64,000 bases of DNA from Serinus canaria (taxonomy: Eukaryota > Chordata > Aves > Passeriformes > Fringillidae). The notes beneath the pieces were generated by a model. The model was not told the DNA's origin. It saw only the letters and a list, made by a program, of their open reading frames with translations, and searched no databases. This document shows, one piece after another, positions 27,301 through 36,648 of this stretch; the first letter of the stretch is position 1, and each line of letters begins with the position of its first letter. The stretch is from NCBI RefSeq assembly GCF_022539315.1, contig NC_066337.1, positions 186,001-250,000 on the forward strand, written 5' to 3'. Position numbers and translations under genes: made by a program.

Positions 27301-30300
27301 CTTAGGTACAAATTGATTTCCCCTTTTCTCACCTTACCTTCAAATGGATATAGCAGTCTTTGAGCTCAGTCTGTCTGACCAGGGGTCCTTCCACAGGCCC
27401 AAACTGTGTACGCTTTGGGATGCGCCTTTTAGAGAACACACCTCCCAAAAACCTGTCTATATAGAGCACCAGGGGAAGGCTGGCCCTCGCCCTGGTCAGC
27501 ACAGGCCGGTTTGGGATGGGATGCAAAGGTCCGTGTTTTGGACACACTGAAGGATGTGCGTTATTACACTCTTCACACCCTGCAACACAAAGGCAGAGAA
27601 GACATGACTTTCAGGCAGACACACACGCCAGCTCAGAGACAGCCTTTAGATGTCTCTCTAAACATCTTTGATTCAGCTGTGGGAACACTTATGCCACTAG
27701 CCTGTCTATATTTTAAAATATTAGGCCAGTGTCCAGCAAAATAGGAACAAATAAACTCAGAGACTTCACTAAAGACAGAACTTTGTCTTTTCAGTCAAGC
27801 AGCCCAATTTGAATTCACATTTCTGGGAATCAAGACTCACATTTACTCATTACTGCTAAAATCTGAATGGTTTTTGCCTCTCTTTACTAAAGGTCTAACA
27901 GAGAGGGAAGAAAAAAAGGAGGGCAATAAGTACACTACATATGACTGCACATGCTTACACAAATCATTGGGATCAAAAGGTCGAGGTGGATCTGGATCCC
28001 ACTCATCCATGTCAGTGTCTTCCCCATCTTCATCTTCATCCTCATCATCTTCCTCTTTTGTTTCTATCCTTTCCATTTGATTCTGCAGAGGTGCTAATGG
28101 ATCAGAACCATCCACAGCCTCCATAGGAGGTAACACCTGGTTACGCACCGGTAATGATGCCTGAGGAGAGAATTCACAAACAATTCAAGCTGACCCATGA
28201 AGAAAACCACAAGGACAAGTAATGAAGGTCCTTGCTAGCCTACCCTTCCTGTTGCCTCTGGTAATAGAGAGGAGGACAAGGGAAGGTGCTAAATGACTGC
28301 TAAGGGATGTTTTGCAAGGCTGGCTGCTGCTGATAGCCTCACTCAAAACACCTGTATTACTCCCTGGCTATACCCTGCCAAGGACTCAGTTCTCAGAGGA
28401 AACTGAACTCAGAAGTTCTCGACCCTTGCAGAAAGTTTAAAACCAAGTCCAGGCTCTGTGGATATTACCTAGAGCCTAAAGCTGTATTTTAATTTCTTTT
28501 GTACAAGTGAGAGAATCTTGCACTTTGGCACAAAATCTTCTCTTTACAATCCAACAAAACCAATCTCCAGAGTACAAAGGAAAAGGTCAAGAAGTGGTGA
28601 GGTAATGTGGAGACTGGATGTAAACTACAGGACATGAAAAACAGTTGGGGGCATTGCATTCTTCCACTAATTTTCAAGTTTAGCCCTTTCCTTCCTTAAA
28701 AGAACTGCAACATTTGAAGTTTGGCGCATATTTCATCACCCACACAGGTTTCTCAGGTAGAGAACAAGAAATATTACATGCAGCAGAGCTGCTTGAAAAC
28801 ACTGGCAAGGAAATTCAGTGGATGTTGCTGAGACAGTCAGCACTACACCTTCTGTTAACTTCACTTTTCAGCACTGACAGACTTTTAAGGTGGCTGCTCA
28901 CAGAACCATTTGTGAAACAGGTTTCTCTGTATATTAAATATATGATATAATAAACCCCCACACATTCCATGGTGAGACTATGGAAGACAGTACAAATCTG
29001 CACTGCAGCTTTCTCACATCTCTTCCCAGCTCACTTAGACACATTTCATCCCCAGAGCAATGATGGAACAATGGAATCAGTGTGCTCATACAAGAAAGAG
29101 AAAAGGGTGCCTGGCAACTTACTCTATCTGCGTGTGGCCCCTGCTCCAGAGCCACTGGCTGGGGGGGGTCAGCAACGCTGCCGAGCACAGACAGGTTGGT
29201 GGGATTCATGCTCTGAGCAGCAGCAGGCAAGAGCACCGTTACCTAAAATCACAGGCACTCATTTTAGCACTGCAGCATTTCCATCAGTCGCTTAACACAT
29301 GGGCAGGTCCCGGCACGCACGGGACCTGCCCATGCGTGGGCAGGCTCAGCTCCCTTGAGCCCTGCACTCTACTCAAAAACTGCTGCATTCCCATGATTTT
29401 TGGGGTTCAAATAGGGATAATGGGCTTGGACAGAACCTGAAGCTCCTGGGACAAAGAGAAAGACTTCAAATCTATAGACTTTGCAAATTCTGAATTTTTA
29501 CTATTTTTAAATTAAGGTCCTGGGTTCAATTGCACTAAAAACAGATGTTAGGAGCTCTTCAGCTCTTGGTAAAAGAAGTGATTTGGGGTCTCTTTTCCTC
29601 TATACCCAAATTTACTTTTGTTTTTAGGGGAAAAGGTAAAGAAGGACTAAAAAACATTTCCTCATTTTTTGACTTTTTCTTTTCTCAAGCAAGCCCTGCT
29701 GATGGTTGAGGGGTTTAGAACTAGATAAGCTTTAAGATCCCTTCCAATCCAAACCATTCGGTGATTCTATGATCCAGGATCCTTAAAAACCAAGATGGTG
29801 TATTGATCTCATGAGAAGATCAACCTCTCAAAAAAGAGGATCCTGACAATTTTTTTTCTTTACATTTGGTCACACTACATATTTTTGTTTACATACTTTT
29901 TTTTGTGCTGTAACAACCAAATTAATGCATACTACACTGTTCTCATCCATTCAGCAATAAAACAAAGCACAACTAAAACCCCTAGGAATCACCTTTCCTG
30001 CCTTTTGTTTCCTGCTTATCTATACAGGAATTTGCACCATTGCACCATTATTTCGCATGACTTTTCATCCTTCTCTACAGCTGATATCATGTGGCTTCTA
30101 GTCTGTGTCTCTGACTGTTAAGCAGGTTTTTTGCTAAAATCCAAGCTCTTGCCTCTCTGCAGAGTGCTTAATAAATATCATATAAAAAATCCATAAAGTA
30201 AGCACTTGGTTTTAGTACTCCAAACTAGTTGCTTTGTTTAAAGAGGTATTAAGAGTAATTTATGAAACTCCTGAAAAACAACAGCAAAAAAACTTCAGAG

Positions 30301-33300
30301 AATGGTGCAGCAGTGAGGAGGAAACCACCATGACAGTCTGATATTGACACTTCTGAAGCCAAGTGGCAACAAAGAGGCATCATTATTCCTCCAGTGTGCC
30401 AGCAAGGATAGGGTCATACACACTTGGATCTATTTGTACCCCCTACTAGCACTGCCTACTAGTAATCACACCAAATATATCTTTACTTGCACTTCCATGT
30501 CAGGCACTGCATGGATTATGGGCATAATTTTTATAAACCTCTCACTTTCTTTCTACAATAAAGTTTCTTCTGAAAGACAAGAGGAGCTTTAATTATTATT
30601 TTATCATTAGTTGTCAGTTCAGGCATGGCCCACATGAAATGCTGATGTAAAAACAGCTGCACAGGCAGGAGTTGATATAATGAGGGATTAACTGTTCACC
30701 AAAAAATTAGTATCTATGTTAGGACTGCTATCAGACTGTGTTGGAATGGAGGACAGGCTGAGGACAAGGCCTGAGGACAGGCTGAGGAGAAGGCAAGTGC
30801 TTCTGGAATAACAGCAGATCACCTCTGCTGTAACTGCCATCTGCACTGTGTACAAATAATCTCTAATTAATCATATATTTGTTAAATGAGCTTTAAGACA
30901 ATTAAATAGGAATTTCTGCCTTCTTAATGGAGGGAAATTGATGGAGCAAAAATTCGAGAACAAAACTCCAGATAATGAGAAGAATAAGAAGACAGGTAAC
31001 ACCTTTATTGTGTCAGTCACTGCTTCCCATCTGTGCCTCAACCATTTAGACAGTTTTTTAGCAAGAAAATTTGTTTCCAGTACAGATTCAATCCCTCACT
31101 CTGCCCCAAGACTGTCAAAAGCCATACATTTTAATGATAGCTTTGGTGATGATTCAGAACTAGTACATCCATTCACACACATCATTAAAGACCCACCAAG
31201 TAGTAATGGTTTTAAGTCTATGACAAGGAGAGCATTCCAACCAGAGATCTGAAAGCACCTGTCTACAGCTGATTAATACAGCACAGTCCCCAAAGATACC
31301 AGTAAGAGTTAATAACAACTTCCCCATTCATGATGGATGTAAAAAGAATAGGAGAAATCATCATAACCTTATAAACACAGGCTGCAGTTTTATTTTTTAC
31401 CCAGCCCACCTCACACTGGCAAGCCCAGCACACCTGATAGGGTAGCCAGTCACTAAACTTCTTCAGGTTTCACACTTAATTTCCTGTTACATTTCTAGTA
31501 AACCTAGAATTTAGTCCAATTTTTCTATCCCTCAAAAGCCTTCTGTGCATTCCAAGGCATTTGGATCAGAACGTGTATGAGGACAACTGAAAATTCCGCC
31601 TTTCCAAAATGGCACATTCAGATGACATCAGCCACATCTGCTGAAAGATGCTGAAAGACATCAGGGACACTGCTGAAAGATTTTTTTCATGCTATCTGGG
31701 GCAGTAAATTAGAATTTTTGTTGAATATGAATTAAAGAATAAACTCAAAATAATTCTTAACTTTAACTGTCATTCATGCTCAAGGTGGTCATTTGTCTTG
31801 ATCAGGGTAACAGCACAAGACTAAGATTGTCCCTGGATAACTTCAAGAACAACTCATTAGACTCCTGCACCACATGAATGTCCCTTTACCTTCCCTAACT
31901 GTTTCCTCACAATCTTAGGCCCAAAATGAATAATATCTTTTCCTTACCTGCTGGGTGGTAGCATCCTGTTGAACGTAAGCCACTTGGGACGGATCTGTAA
32001 ACAGAGTCTAGACAGAATGAAAAAGGCTTATCAAACCAGCCATGGGGGGCTTTTACTCCCAAGTCACACAAAAGTTACTCTGCCACTATGAAACAACCCA
32101 CATTTGAGCCTTTGTCAGCTTCTAAACCGCCTGTTACCACAGCAAACTACTTCAACTTACCCAAGTGGACCTACGTACAAGGAAATTAAAAATTAGGTAA
32201 TGCTCCATAAACAGTTAATATATTTATGTGGCACTTTGCATCTGTACAGCTAAAGTGTTTCATGGATTTTATTCTTTTTATTTACCAAAATCATTTTGTC
32301 AGTTGATGATTTGATAAAATCTATAGGATGAAATTCAATAGTTCTCTCTATGCCCTTAATGTGTAACACTTAAAAGCAGGATAGAAGGTAACTGTGAGCT
32401 TTTTCTTCCTGAAAATTCACAAGACTGCTGCATGCTTTCTTTTGAGGAACTATCATGCACATCCGATATAGGAATTTGATATGGCCAGGATGCTGTTTCA
32501 TAGAAGCCAAACCAACTTCAGTATTCTGCAAGAACAGTCCTGACAGAATCCTAGGAAAAGCAAGACTAAGGACTGACTGAGGCCAGCCTTACTTAGCCAA
32601 AACTTGAACTATCTGAGCTTGCAGCAGCCTGGCTACAATAAAATAAAACATGATATAATACAAATACCTTCAGCACTCTGATAATTTCATCTTAGATGCA
32701 GAAGAGTGTCTGAATACTACACATCATTTGACACAATGACAGCATTCAGAGTTTTGGAGTTAGTTGGCCAGTAACTTCCTGGTAGACATCCTCTCAGGAC
32801 ATCCCTTCACACAGAAGCTGGTTTTCTGGGACAGCTGAGAGGTGCACAAGACACAATGTGCCGCATGAAGCCCTGGCAGCGTGAAGGGGGTGCCAGGTAC
32901 ATGCACTTTGCAGCACAGCTAATCTGCCCTGCCAGCAAAGATATTATAAAACACTCTGGACAAAGCAAGCCTGTTCCTTTTTAATCTGTCCATATAGAGG
33001 CAGAGATGCATAGCATATTGACTCCATATAAACATGTGCTGCAAGGAATAAAGGCTATTTGATATGATTATGCGGAAGAAAATTAATATAAAAGGTCTGT
33101 AAAATCAGCAACTCTGCAGAGACCACAAAATTACATTGAACAAACAGAGATGCTCTGCAAAAAGACACGACTGTTATTGTAACTATCAATTATGACAACT
33201 GTACTACACAAAACAAAGAATCTTCCAGAAGGAATATAGATGGCTCTTGGCTTTTTACTGGATACAAGAGGCAGAACTTCTGGTGAGATTATCCTTTTTC

Positions 33301-35592
33301 TGGAAAACACCTTTGCGTAAATTATAATCTCATCCACCTTCAGTGAAGTAACCAGCATTTCATAATTCATAGCCTCACCATCCTTTGATAAGCAGATTTG
33401 CACATCAGACAAATGAACAGCACGAAGCCCCTGCTCAGCAGTGGGCAGAGAAAACTGCTGGGAGCGACTGCCTGCTATTTTCCAGTCATACCACTTGGCT
33501 GGTAACTGGGCTTCATCCCAAACAAGATTGTTGTGTTTTCTAGGTGCCAAAACCAGGGTGGGCTCAGAACCACACGTGCCTGCGTAGCTTCCACGGGGTG
33601 GATGTAAACGAGGGTGTGCTCCGAGGTGTCCACAGAGGTGTAGGAGGTGCCATCAGCCGTGTAAACCACCTGCTGCGCAGAGCCGCGCTCCTGCTCGTCA
33701 CTGTACATGATCTGGGCCACTGCCCCCCCTTCGGGGACAAAGTGCACCTGGGGAACAAACAGATCCTGGACTCGCACCAACACAGGCCAGTGGGACATAG
33801 CACCAGAGTCACGGGGTGCCTTGGAAAGCAAAGAGAACTTGTGTCCCAACGAATTTGAATGCAGTGAAAAACACATATTTCAAATCTCACTCAATTATTC
33901 TATCAGTAGAAATCTGGACACAACTCCCACCAGTGTCTGGTTTTACTTTGCATTGCAACTCAAAACGTAACTGCGACAAAGGGCACCCACCCATACTTAG
34001 TTCTTGCATGATGCTTCAGAAATTCGTAAGGGAACAAGTTCGTATTTCAACTAATGTATCTATTAAATGTATTGGGATATTGTTTCCCTTTATGCTCATA
34101 TCCCTTTCATGATTTATGATAATTACTTCATTCAGCTAGTTCTGTAGCTGGAGGTTGCTGTCTGATGAGAGGCTAACAGAATTATTAACTCTGATACTCC
34201 TCAAGATATGGTATTACAGTTCTCAGAGTCAGCAGTAGGGCATATTAGACTGCTTCTCTGTAGTATGTATGTGCAGCATCAATAGAAAATTCAACTATTT
34301 AAACAGACAAACCTATACCTAAAAACATTAAGCACAGATTCCAAGGACTACTGGAACAAGTTATGTCTAGGGTTGCACTTTAAATCTAAACAAGTCAATT
34401 TTACCAGAACATTATGATCATAACTGATGATCATATTAAATGATATATATATTAAATGAGCCAGAATACTGGATTCCAGTAAAAACAGGAATATCTTTAG
34501 CTCTTGTCATCATTTACATGCAGAAAAGCATTTTCAGTGCATGGTAAAAACAGGACAGTGAGCAGGAAACCTAGTTTGAAGACAAGTACTCATAGTCACA
34601 AAGTTCTTTCACATAAAATGATACCACAGTTAGATATTTTGTTATTTTGTTTCAATTTTTAGCTTATGCTTCAGAAGACACCTGGTACTCCCCCGTGGAT
34701 GCTCAGTGCTGATTGTGTACAATAAATCTCACGAACACTACAACTTCACATCTGGAAAGCCCTCTGCAAATACTCATTAAGCCTTAAAACTGCCATCTGC
34801 AAACAGTAGCATGGTTATCTCATTGTAGAGAGAAGGGAACACAGGCCATTGAAATCTGCCTTTCTTTGCAAACTTCAAAGCTGGAAATTACTGAGAGCCC
34901 AAATTTCTCAGCTTGTGGGTCAAATACCAATGGAGCACCCTTTTCCTACCATATTTGAAAGAGTAAATAAATTTACAAAATTCTAGAAATTCACAGCTGA
35001 GTTGTCTCAGAGGCAGAGGGACAAGCTGTATACTGCAGAACCTGAAAGAATTAAAACTGCAGAATTAAAACTGCCTTAGTCACTTACAATTAATATTTCT
35101 CCTTTCCTCACTACCCAGATGTCTGTCTGGAAAAAAAATAATTGTATTACTTTCCCCAGGGTCCACCCACAGCTCCATCTGATTCAAATGTTGCCACCAA
35201 AAGCGGCTGCCACAGGGCATAGATTTTGTTCATTACTCTGAACACCCTTTACTCTCCTCCACATGGTAATAAATGTATTTGGACACAAACTTCTACAGCC
35301 ACTGCTAAGTTTTGTTCAGCTCATTTCAGATCTCTCTGCCTTCACTGATGTGGTTTGCACAGTTCAGTTTGTGAAGCTTTAACCCTAAATCACCACAGAA
35401 ATGTTTGTATTTCTGCTCAAATGAAAGCTGAGCTTCTAGGCTCTAAATCAGGGCCAAATGGGAACTAACCCTCCCCACTAATCCCAATCCAACGCAAGCA
35501 GAGGTGGAGCTCTGGCTAATCACCTGAGCAGTGTTCTGTTCCTGTCCTGCAGACTCAGTCCACACCTGAGGACTTTCCTCTTTCAAGTCCAT
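3162..35592 (-). CDS. PRDM10: PRDM10, complete coding region (22 exons), PR-domain zinc finger protein 10
   Basis: This is the whole coding span, to be read as a join of the exons listed below. The spliced product is 1,192 residues. Human PRDM10 is about 1,150 residues by my recollection, and the domain order matches. In order it has an N-terminal region (1-140), an acidic stretch (about 170-192), a Cys/His zinc knuckle (207-225), the PR (SET-related) domain (about 238-365), an RG-rich/AT-hook-like stretch (420-444), ten C2H2 fingers (first at 390-410, nine more between 555 and 880), and a Gln/Thr/Ser-rich C-terminus (about 885-1192). Family knowledge: PRDM10 is a nuclear sequence-specific transcription factor, reported to activate FLCN among other targets; methyltransferase activity of its PR domain is not established. 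All splice sites are GT-AG except the GC donor after exon 3. No frameshift or premature stop was seen, so the gene looks intact. Exon numbers assume one upstream non-coding exon. Confidence 0.97.
4149..4261 (-). CDS. PRDM10: PRDM10 exon 22
   Basis: Encodes the end of split Ser1077 and residues 1078-1114, containing [20 protein letters not shown]. The acceptor is TTTTTAG, the donor CAG|GTAAGG. It enters in phase 1 and leaves in phase 0. Part of the C-terminal Q/T-rich region. Confidence 0.95.
4884..5052 (-). CDS. PRDM10: PRDM10 exon 21, Gln/Ser-rich region
   Basis: Encodes residues 1021-1076 plus the first base of Ser1077. It is rich in Gln and Ser and ends in [14 protein letters not shown], which matches the family. 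The long Gln run I recall in mammalian PRDM10 here is absent; the bird sequence has scattered QQ pairs. Acceptor TTCCTGTAG, donor ACT|GTAAGT. Confidence 0.95.
5689..5826 (-). CDS. PRDM10: PRDM10 exon 20
   Basis: Encodes residues 975-1020, including [20 protein letters not shown]. Phase 0 at both ends. Acceptor TTTTCCCCAG, donor CAG|GTATTT. Low-complexity Q/H/T-rich sequence in the C-terminal tail. Confidence 0.95.
7039..7209 (-). CDS. PRDM10: PRDM10 exon 19
   Basis: Encodes residues 918-974, with [20 protein letters not shown] and then a Gln/Val-rich end ([11 protein letters not shown]). Phase 0 at both ends. Acceptor CTGCTCAG, donor CAG|GTGAGT. Confidence 0.96.
7915..8260 (+). mobile_element. 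probable endogenous-retrovirus LTR (boundaries unresolved)
   Basis: Lies in PRDM10 intron 18, antisense to the gene. On the plus strand it has a TATA-like CTATAAAAAC at about 8104 followed by AATAAA at about 8173 and a pyrimidine-rich stretch, the layout of a retroviral U3-R-U5. I see no retroviral coding sequence next to it, so it would be a solo LTR or a fragment. No clean terminal inverted repeat or target duplication was found, so the limits are approximate and the call is tentative. Confidence 0.45.
8773..8916 (-). CDS. PRDM10: PRDM10 exon 18, end of zinc finger 10
   Basis: Encodes residues 870-917. It supplies the two zinc-binding histidines of the tenth finger (His875, His880 in [11 protein letters not shown]) and then a Thr/Val/Ala-rich linker. 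Phase 0 at both ends. Acceptor CTCTGCAG, donor GTG|GTAAGG. Confidence 0.96.
9469..9669 (-). CDS. PRDM10: PRDM10 exon 17, zinc fingers 9 (end) and 10 (start)
   Basis: Encodes residues 803-869. It gives the His pair of finger 9 (813, 818), a Pro-rich linker, and the Cys pair of finger 10 (859, 862 in [10 protein letters not shown]). Acceptor CCCTGCAG, donor AAG|GTATGG. The finger is cut by the intron between its Cys and His pairs, as are fingers 5, 7, 8 and 9. Confidence 0.97.
10684..10794 (-). CDS. PRDM10: PRDM10 exon 16, zinc fingers 8 (end) and 9 (start)
   Basis: Encodes residues 766-802. It carries the His pair of finger 8 (768, 773) and the Cys pair of finger 9 (797, 800 in YFCQYCDK), joined by an acidic/hydrophobic linker. 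Acceptor TCTCCTAAG, donor AAG|GTGTGT. Phase 0 at both ends. Confidence 0.97.
11458..11575 (+). mobile_element. CR1 LINE 3' fragment
   Basis: Lies in PRDM10 intron 15. It has the hallmark CR1 tail order: GATTGGATGGGGCTTGGAGC, then CTGGTCTAGTGG, then AAGGTCCCTTCCAGCC. It is 5'-truncated and non-coding. Confidence 0.85.
11665..11844 (-). CDS. PRDM10: PRDM10 exon 15, zinc fingers 7 (end) and 8 (start)
   Basis: Encodes residues 706-765. It has the His pair of finger 7 (713, 718), a basic linker ([18 protein letters not shown]) that could act in nuclear import or DNA contact, and the Cys pair of finger 8 (752, 755). Acceptor CTTCCCAG, donor TTG|GTGAGT. Confidence 0.97.
12540..12695 (-). CDS. PRDM10: PRDM10 exon 14, zinc fingers 5 (end), 6 and 7 (start)
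   Basis: Encodes residues 654-705. It gives the His pair of finger 5 (657, 662), the whole of finger 6 (Cys669, Cys672, His685, His689) and the Cys pair of finger 7 (697, 700). Acceptor CATTTTAG, donor AAG|GTGAGT, phase 0. Confidence 0.97.
14470..14817 (-). CDS. PRDM10: PRDM10 exon 13, zinc fingers 2-5
   Basis: The largest coding exon, residues 538-653. Finger 2 uses Cys555/Cys558/His571/His575, finger 3 uses 585/588/601/605 and finger 4 uses 613/616/629/633. The Cys pair of finger 5 (641, 644) is here, with its histidines in the next exon. These tandem C2H2 fingers form the core DNA-binding array. Acceptor CTTTCAG, donor CAG|GTGAGA. Confidence 0.98.
15950..16196 (+). mobile_element. CR1 LINE 3' fragment
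   Basis: Lies in PRDM10 intron 12. It begins in the CR1-typical ATTAGGAAGAAATTCTTAGC and runs through CCCAGAGAAGCTGTGGCTGC, GATTGGATGGGGCTTGGAGC and CTAAGGTCCCTCCCAGCCCA. About 250 bp of the 3' end remain, with no open frame. Confidence 0.9.
16548..16605 (+). repeat. A/C-only low-complexity tract
   Basis: A run made almost entirely of A with scattered C and one T on the plus strand. Similar tracts occur at 5450-5530 and 54442-54582. Likely a simple repeat. Confidence 0.8.
19886..20110 (-). CDS. PRDM10: PRDM10 exon 12, linker before the finger array
   Basis: Encodes residues 463-537, a Gln/Glu-rich linker ending in [15 protein letters not shown], which matches the family just before the finger array. 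Acceptor ATTTCAG, donor AGG|GTAAGC, phase 0 at both ends. Confidence 0.96.
20401..20510 (+). repeat. copy A of a diverged direct repeat flanking exon 11
   Basis: About 110 bp in intron 11, roughly 90% identical by eye to 22462-22575 in intron 10. Both copies share CTCAGCA followed by ATTCAACTCAGCAACAATGA and TGCAGTAAATAA. Either a local duplication or two copies of an unrecognised repeat. Confidence 0.85.
22263..22392 (-). CDS. PRDM10: PRDM10 exon 11, RG-rich and AT-hook-like segment
   Basis: Encodes the end of Arg419 and residues 420-462. It opens with [20 protein letters not shown] followed by RPPKF. The GRRPGRPPK core (about 435-443) resembles an AT-hook, which binds the minor groove of A/T DNA. 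The exon is 130 nt, not a multiple of three, so skipping it would shift the frame. Acceptor TTCTGCAG, donor CAG|GTATAT. Confidence 0.96.
22462..22575 (+). repeat. copy B of the direct repeat flanking exon 11
   Basis: Partner of 20401-20510, about 2.06 kb away and in the same orientation. It carries a small insertion (AAGCAAA-type) relative to copy A near its right end. Confidence 0.85.
23350..23467 (-). CDS. PRDM10: PRDM10 exon 10, zinc finger 1
   Basis: Encodes the end of Val380 through residue 418 plus two bases of Arg419. It holds the isolated first C2H2 finger (Cys390, Cys393, His406, His410 in [20 protein letters not shown] plus H). This finger sits 145 residues before the main array, as in the family. 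Acceptor TTCCGACAG, donor CAG|GTACTG. Confidence 0.96.
24096..24168 (-). CDS. PRDM10: PRDM10 exon 9, end of the PR domain
   Basis: Encodes residues 356-379 plus the first base of Val380, a short 73-nt exon reading [20 protein letters not shown] and then EERK. It closes the PR domain. Acceptor CTGCTGCAG, donor AGG|GTAACT. Confidence 0.96.
26096..26299 (-). CDS. PRDM10: PRDM10 exon 8, core of the PR domain
   Basis: Encodes residues 288-355, containing [20 protein letters not shown] and [16 protein letters not shown], the conserved PR/SET-like core. SET enzymes use an NHxxxPN-type motif for cofactor binding; here the equivalent reads [10 protein letters not shown]. That fits PR domains that lack clear methyltransferase signatures. 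Acceptor GCTACAG, donor AAG|GTATGG. Confidence 0.97.
27338..27579 (-). CDS. PRDM10: PRDM10 exon 7, zinc knuckle and start of the PR domain
   Basis: Encodes the end of Trp207 through residue 287. It starts with a Cys/His-rich knuckle ([20 protein letters not shown]) and continues into [20 protein letters not shown], the beginning of the PR domain. Acceptor TTGCAG, donor AAG|GTAAGG. The knuckle-plus-PR order is diagnostic of PRDM10 within the PRDM family. Confidence 0.97.
27959..28160 (-). CDS. PRDM10: PRDM10 exon 6, acidic segment
   Basis: Encodes residues 140-206 plus the first base of Trp207. An uninterrupted acidic block ([18 protein letters not shown]) ends in [14 protein letters not shown]. 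Two donors 2 nt apart are possible; only ATTTGT|GTAAGC keeps the frame and restores the Trp codon. Acceptor CCTCAG. Confidence 0.96.
29123..29242 (-). CDS. PRDM10: PRDM10 exon 5
   Basis: Encodes residues 100-139 ([20 protein letters not shown] onward). Phase 0 at both ends. Acceptor GATTTTAG, donor AGA|GTAAGT. A perfect GC-rich hairpin sits in the intron 56-92 nt upstream of this acceptor. Its polypyrimidine tract is short. Confidence 0.95.
29298..29334. repeat. perfect 15-bp inverted repeat with 7-nt loop
   Basis: The left arm CATGGGCAGGTCCCG (29298-29312) and its exact reverse complement (29320-29334) flank the loop GCACGCA. It lies in PRDM10 intron 4, in the branch-point zone of exon 5, and would fold in RNA of either strand. 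Confidence 0.95.
29701..29773 (+). mobile_element. CR1 LINE 3' fragment
   Basis: The terminal about 70 bp of a CR1 element in PRDM10 intron 4: AAGATCCCTTCCAATCCAAA followed by CCATTCGGTGATTCTATGAT, the characteristic CR1 tail repeat. Confidence 0.85.
31948..32007 (-). CDS. PRDM10: PRDM10 exon 4
   Basis: A short 60-nt exon encoding residues 80-99 ([20 protein letters not shown]). Phase 0 at both ends. Acceptor CTGTCTAG, donor CAG|GTAAGG. Because it is exactly 20 codons, skipping it would keep the frame. Confidence 0.95.
33580..33747 (-). CDS. PRDM10: PRDM10 exon 3, followed by a GC donor
   Basis: Encodes residues 24-79, from [20 protein letters not shown] to YIHPVEATQ, a strongly conserved N-terminal block. 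The acceptor is TTCCCCAG. The donor is CAG|GCACGT, a GC rather than GT site. The first GT downstream is 4 nt further and would break the frame into exon 4, so the GC donor is required. Confidence 0.95.
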
Positions 35593-35709
35593 CTCCTCCC
35601 TGCCTGTGTGCTCCATGAGGAGAAGGAGACCTACTGGAGTAATATCTGGCCAAAGGGATTCATCTGTTCATTGTGTTTCGGCTTCCAGAGGTAATCTTCA
35701 GCAACATGA
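35524..35709 (-). CDS. PRDM10: PRDM10 exon 2, start-codon exon (coding 35524-35592)
   Basis: The coding part gives residues 1-23 ([20 protein letters not shown] and then TAQ), which align with the known PRDM10 N-terminus. The acceptor is TTTTTTTACAG after 35709, the donor CAG|GTGATT. The chosen ATG (35592) has G at -3 and G at +4. An in-frame ATG eight codons upstream (35616) has C at -3 and would add MEHTGREE. A 15-codon upstream ORF (35707 to 35660) lies in the 5' UTR part and may temper translation. Confidence 0.93.
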
Positions 35710-36627
35710 CTGTAAAAAAACAGAGAACAGTGACATTAAAACCAGCATGACACATGGCATGGAGCTATGAGGGATTTATTATTATCCACTACCGCACTTC
35801 AGTAACATAGAGTAAAGCCGGTTTGGCTTTATAAACACCTCCTATAAGACCCAAACACCTTAAGGTACAGGAACAAGGGAACAGAAATCTTATCTCACTG
35901 AGCATGGTCAAATCCTACTGTTCACTACTTTCCATATCCCATTAAGGAGGAAACAAATCAACCACTGCACCAATTGCACTGAAAGATTACACTGAATTCT
36001 TCCTTCATCTCTTTCCTTGGTCACAGGCCATCCACACTATCCTCTCCTCATTGTCCTTCTGGCACCTACAAGCCTAGAAATCAATAAATAATGCAAAAAT
36101 GGACCTGAGGCTTCCAACAAGAAAACACTATGTTCAGAAATGCATCACCAGTTCCTCAGTTTGCCTGAATGAGGTTTTGTTTGATCACCAACTGGTTTTC
36201 AATCTGTACAGACAGATTTGACCTTGGACAAAACCCCAGTCCCAGGTTAGCAGAGTGTTTGAATAGCCAACTACTAAAAAGGAACAATGAAACTTAAACT
36301 CTCAAAGATCCCAACAAACTGCTTCCAAGCTTGGTTTTATTCACTTCTTGCAATTTTCCTGGGGCCTCTCAATCTGCCATTGTGATCCAGAAGGGTAATT
36401 TACAGCTCTGGTGTTTGAGTCAGTGGTTCAGCACCTTCCCAATCCTTCGTCTCTAATGTCGTATTAAATCACAGGCCAGGAATTAGGATGAGGCTGAGCC
36501 CATTTCATTTCTGAGCTACTCTAATTAACTTTATTTTATATCCAGTGCCTTGCTGGGCTGATCCAATGCCAGTACCCATCTGTGCACCAGGAAGGAAGCA
36601 GAAGGCTCCTTGCTGATGTTTTCATTC

Positions 36628-36648
36628 ATTTGCATTTTAAATGCAAAT
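36628..36648. promoter_or_regulatory. inverted pair of octamer (POU-factor) motifs
   Basis: ATTTGCAT (36628-36635) and ATGCAAAT (36641-36648) face each other across five bases to give a near-palindrome. The surrounding 36480-36760 also has TAATTA and repeated TAAT cores. This looks like a possible enhancer in PRDM10 intron 1; there is no direct evidence of function. Confidence 0.45.

Noticed and set aside
33131..33550. 139-residue minus-strand open frame next to PRDM10 exon 3
   Set aside because: It lies in intron 3 and does not resemble PRDM10 or any protein I know.
33571..33577. GT donor 4 nt inside the intron after exon 3
   Set aside because: Using it adds 4 nt and breaks the frame into exon 4; the GC donor gives the conserved junction.
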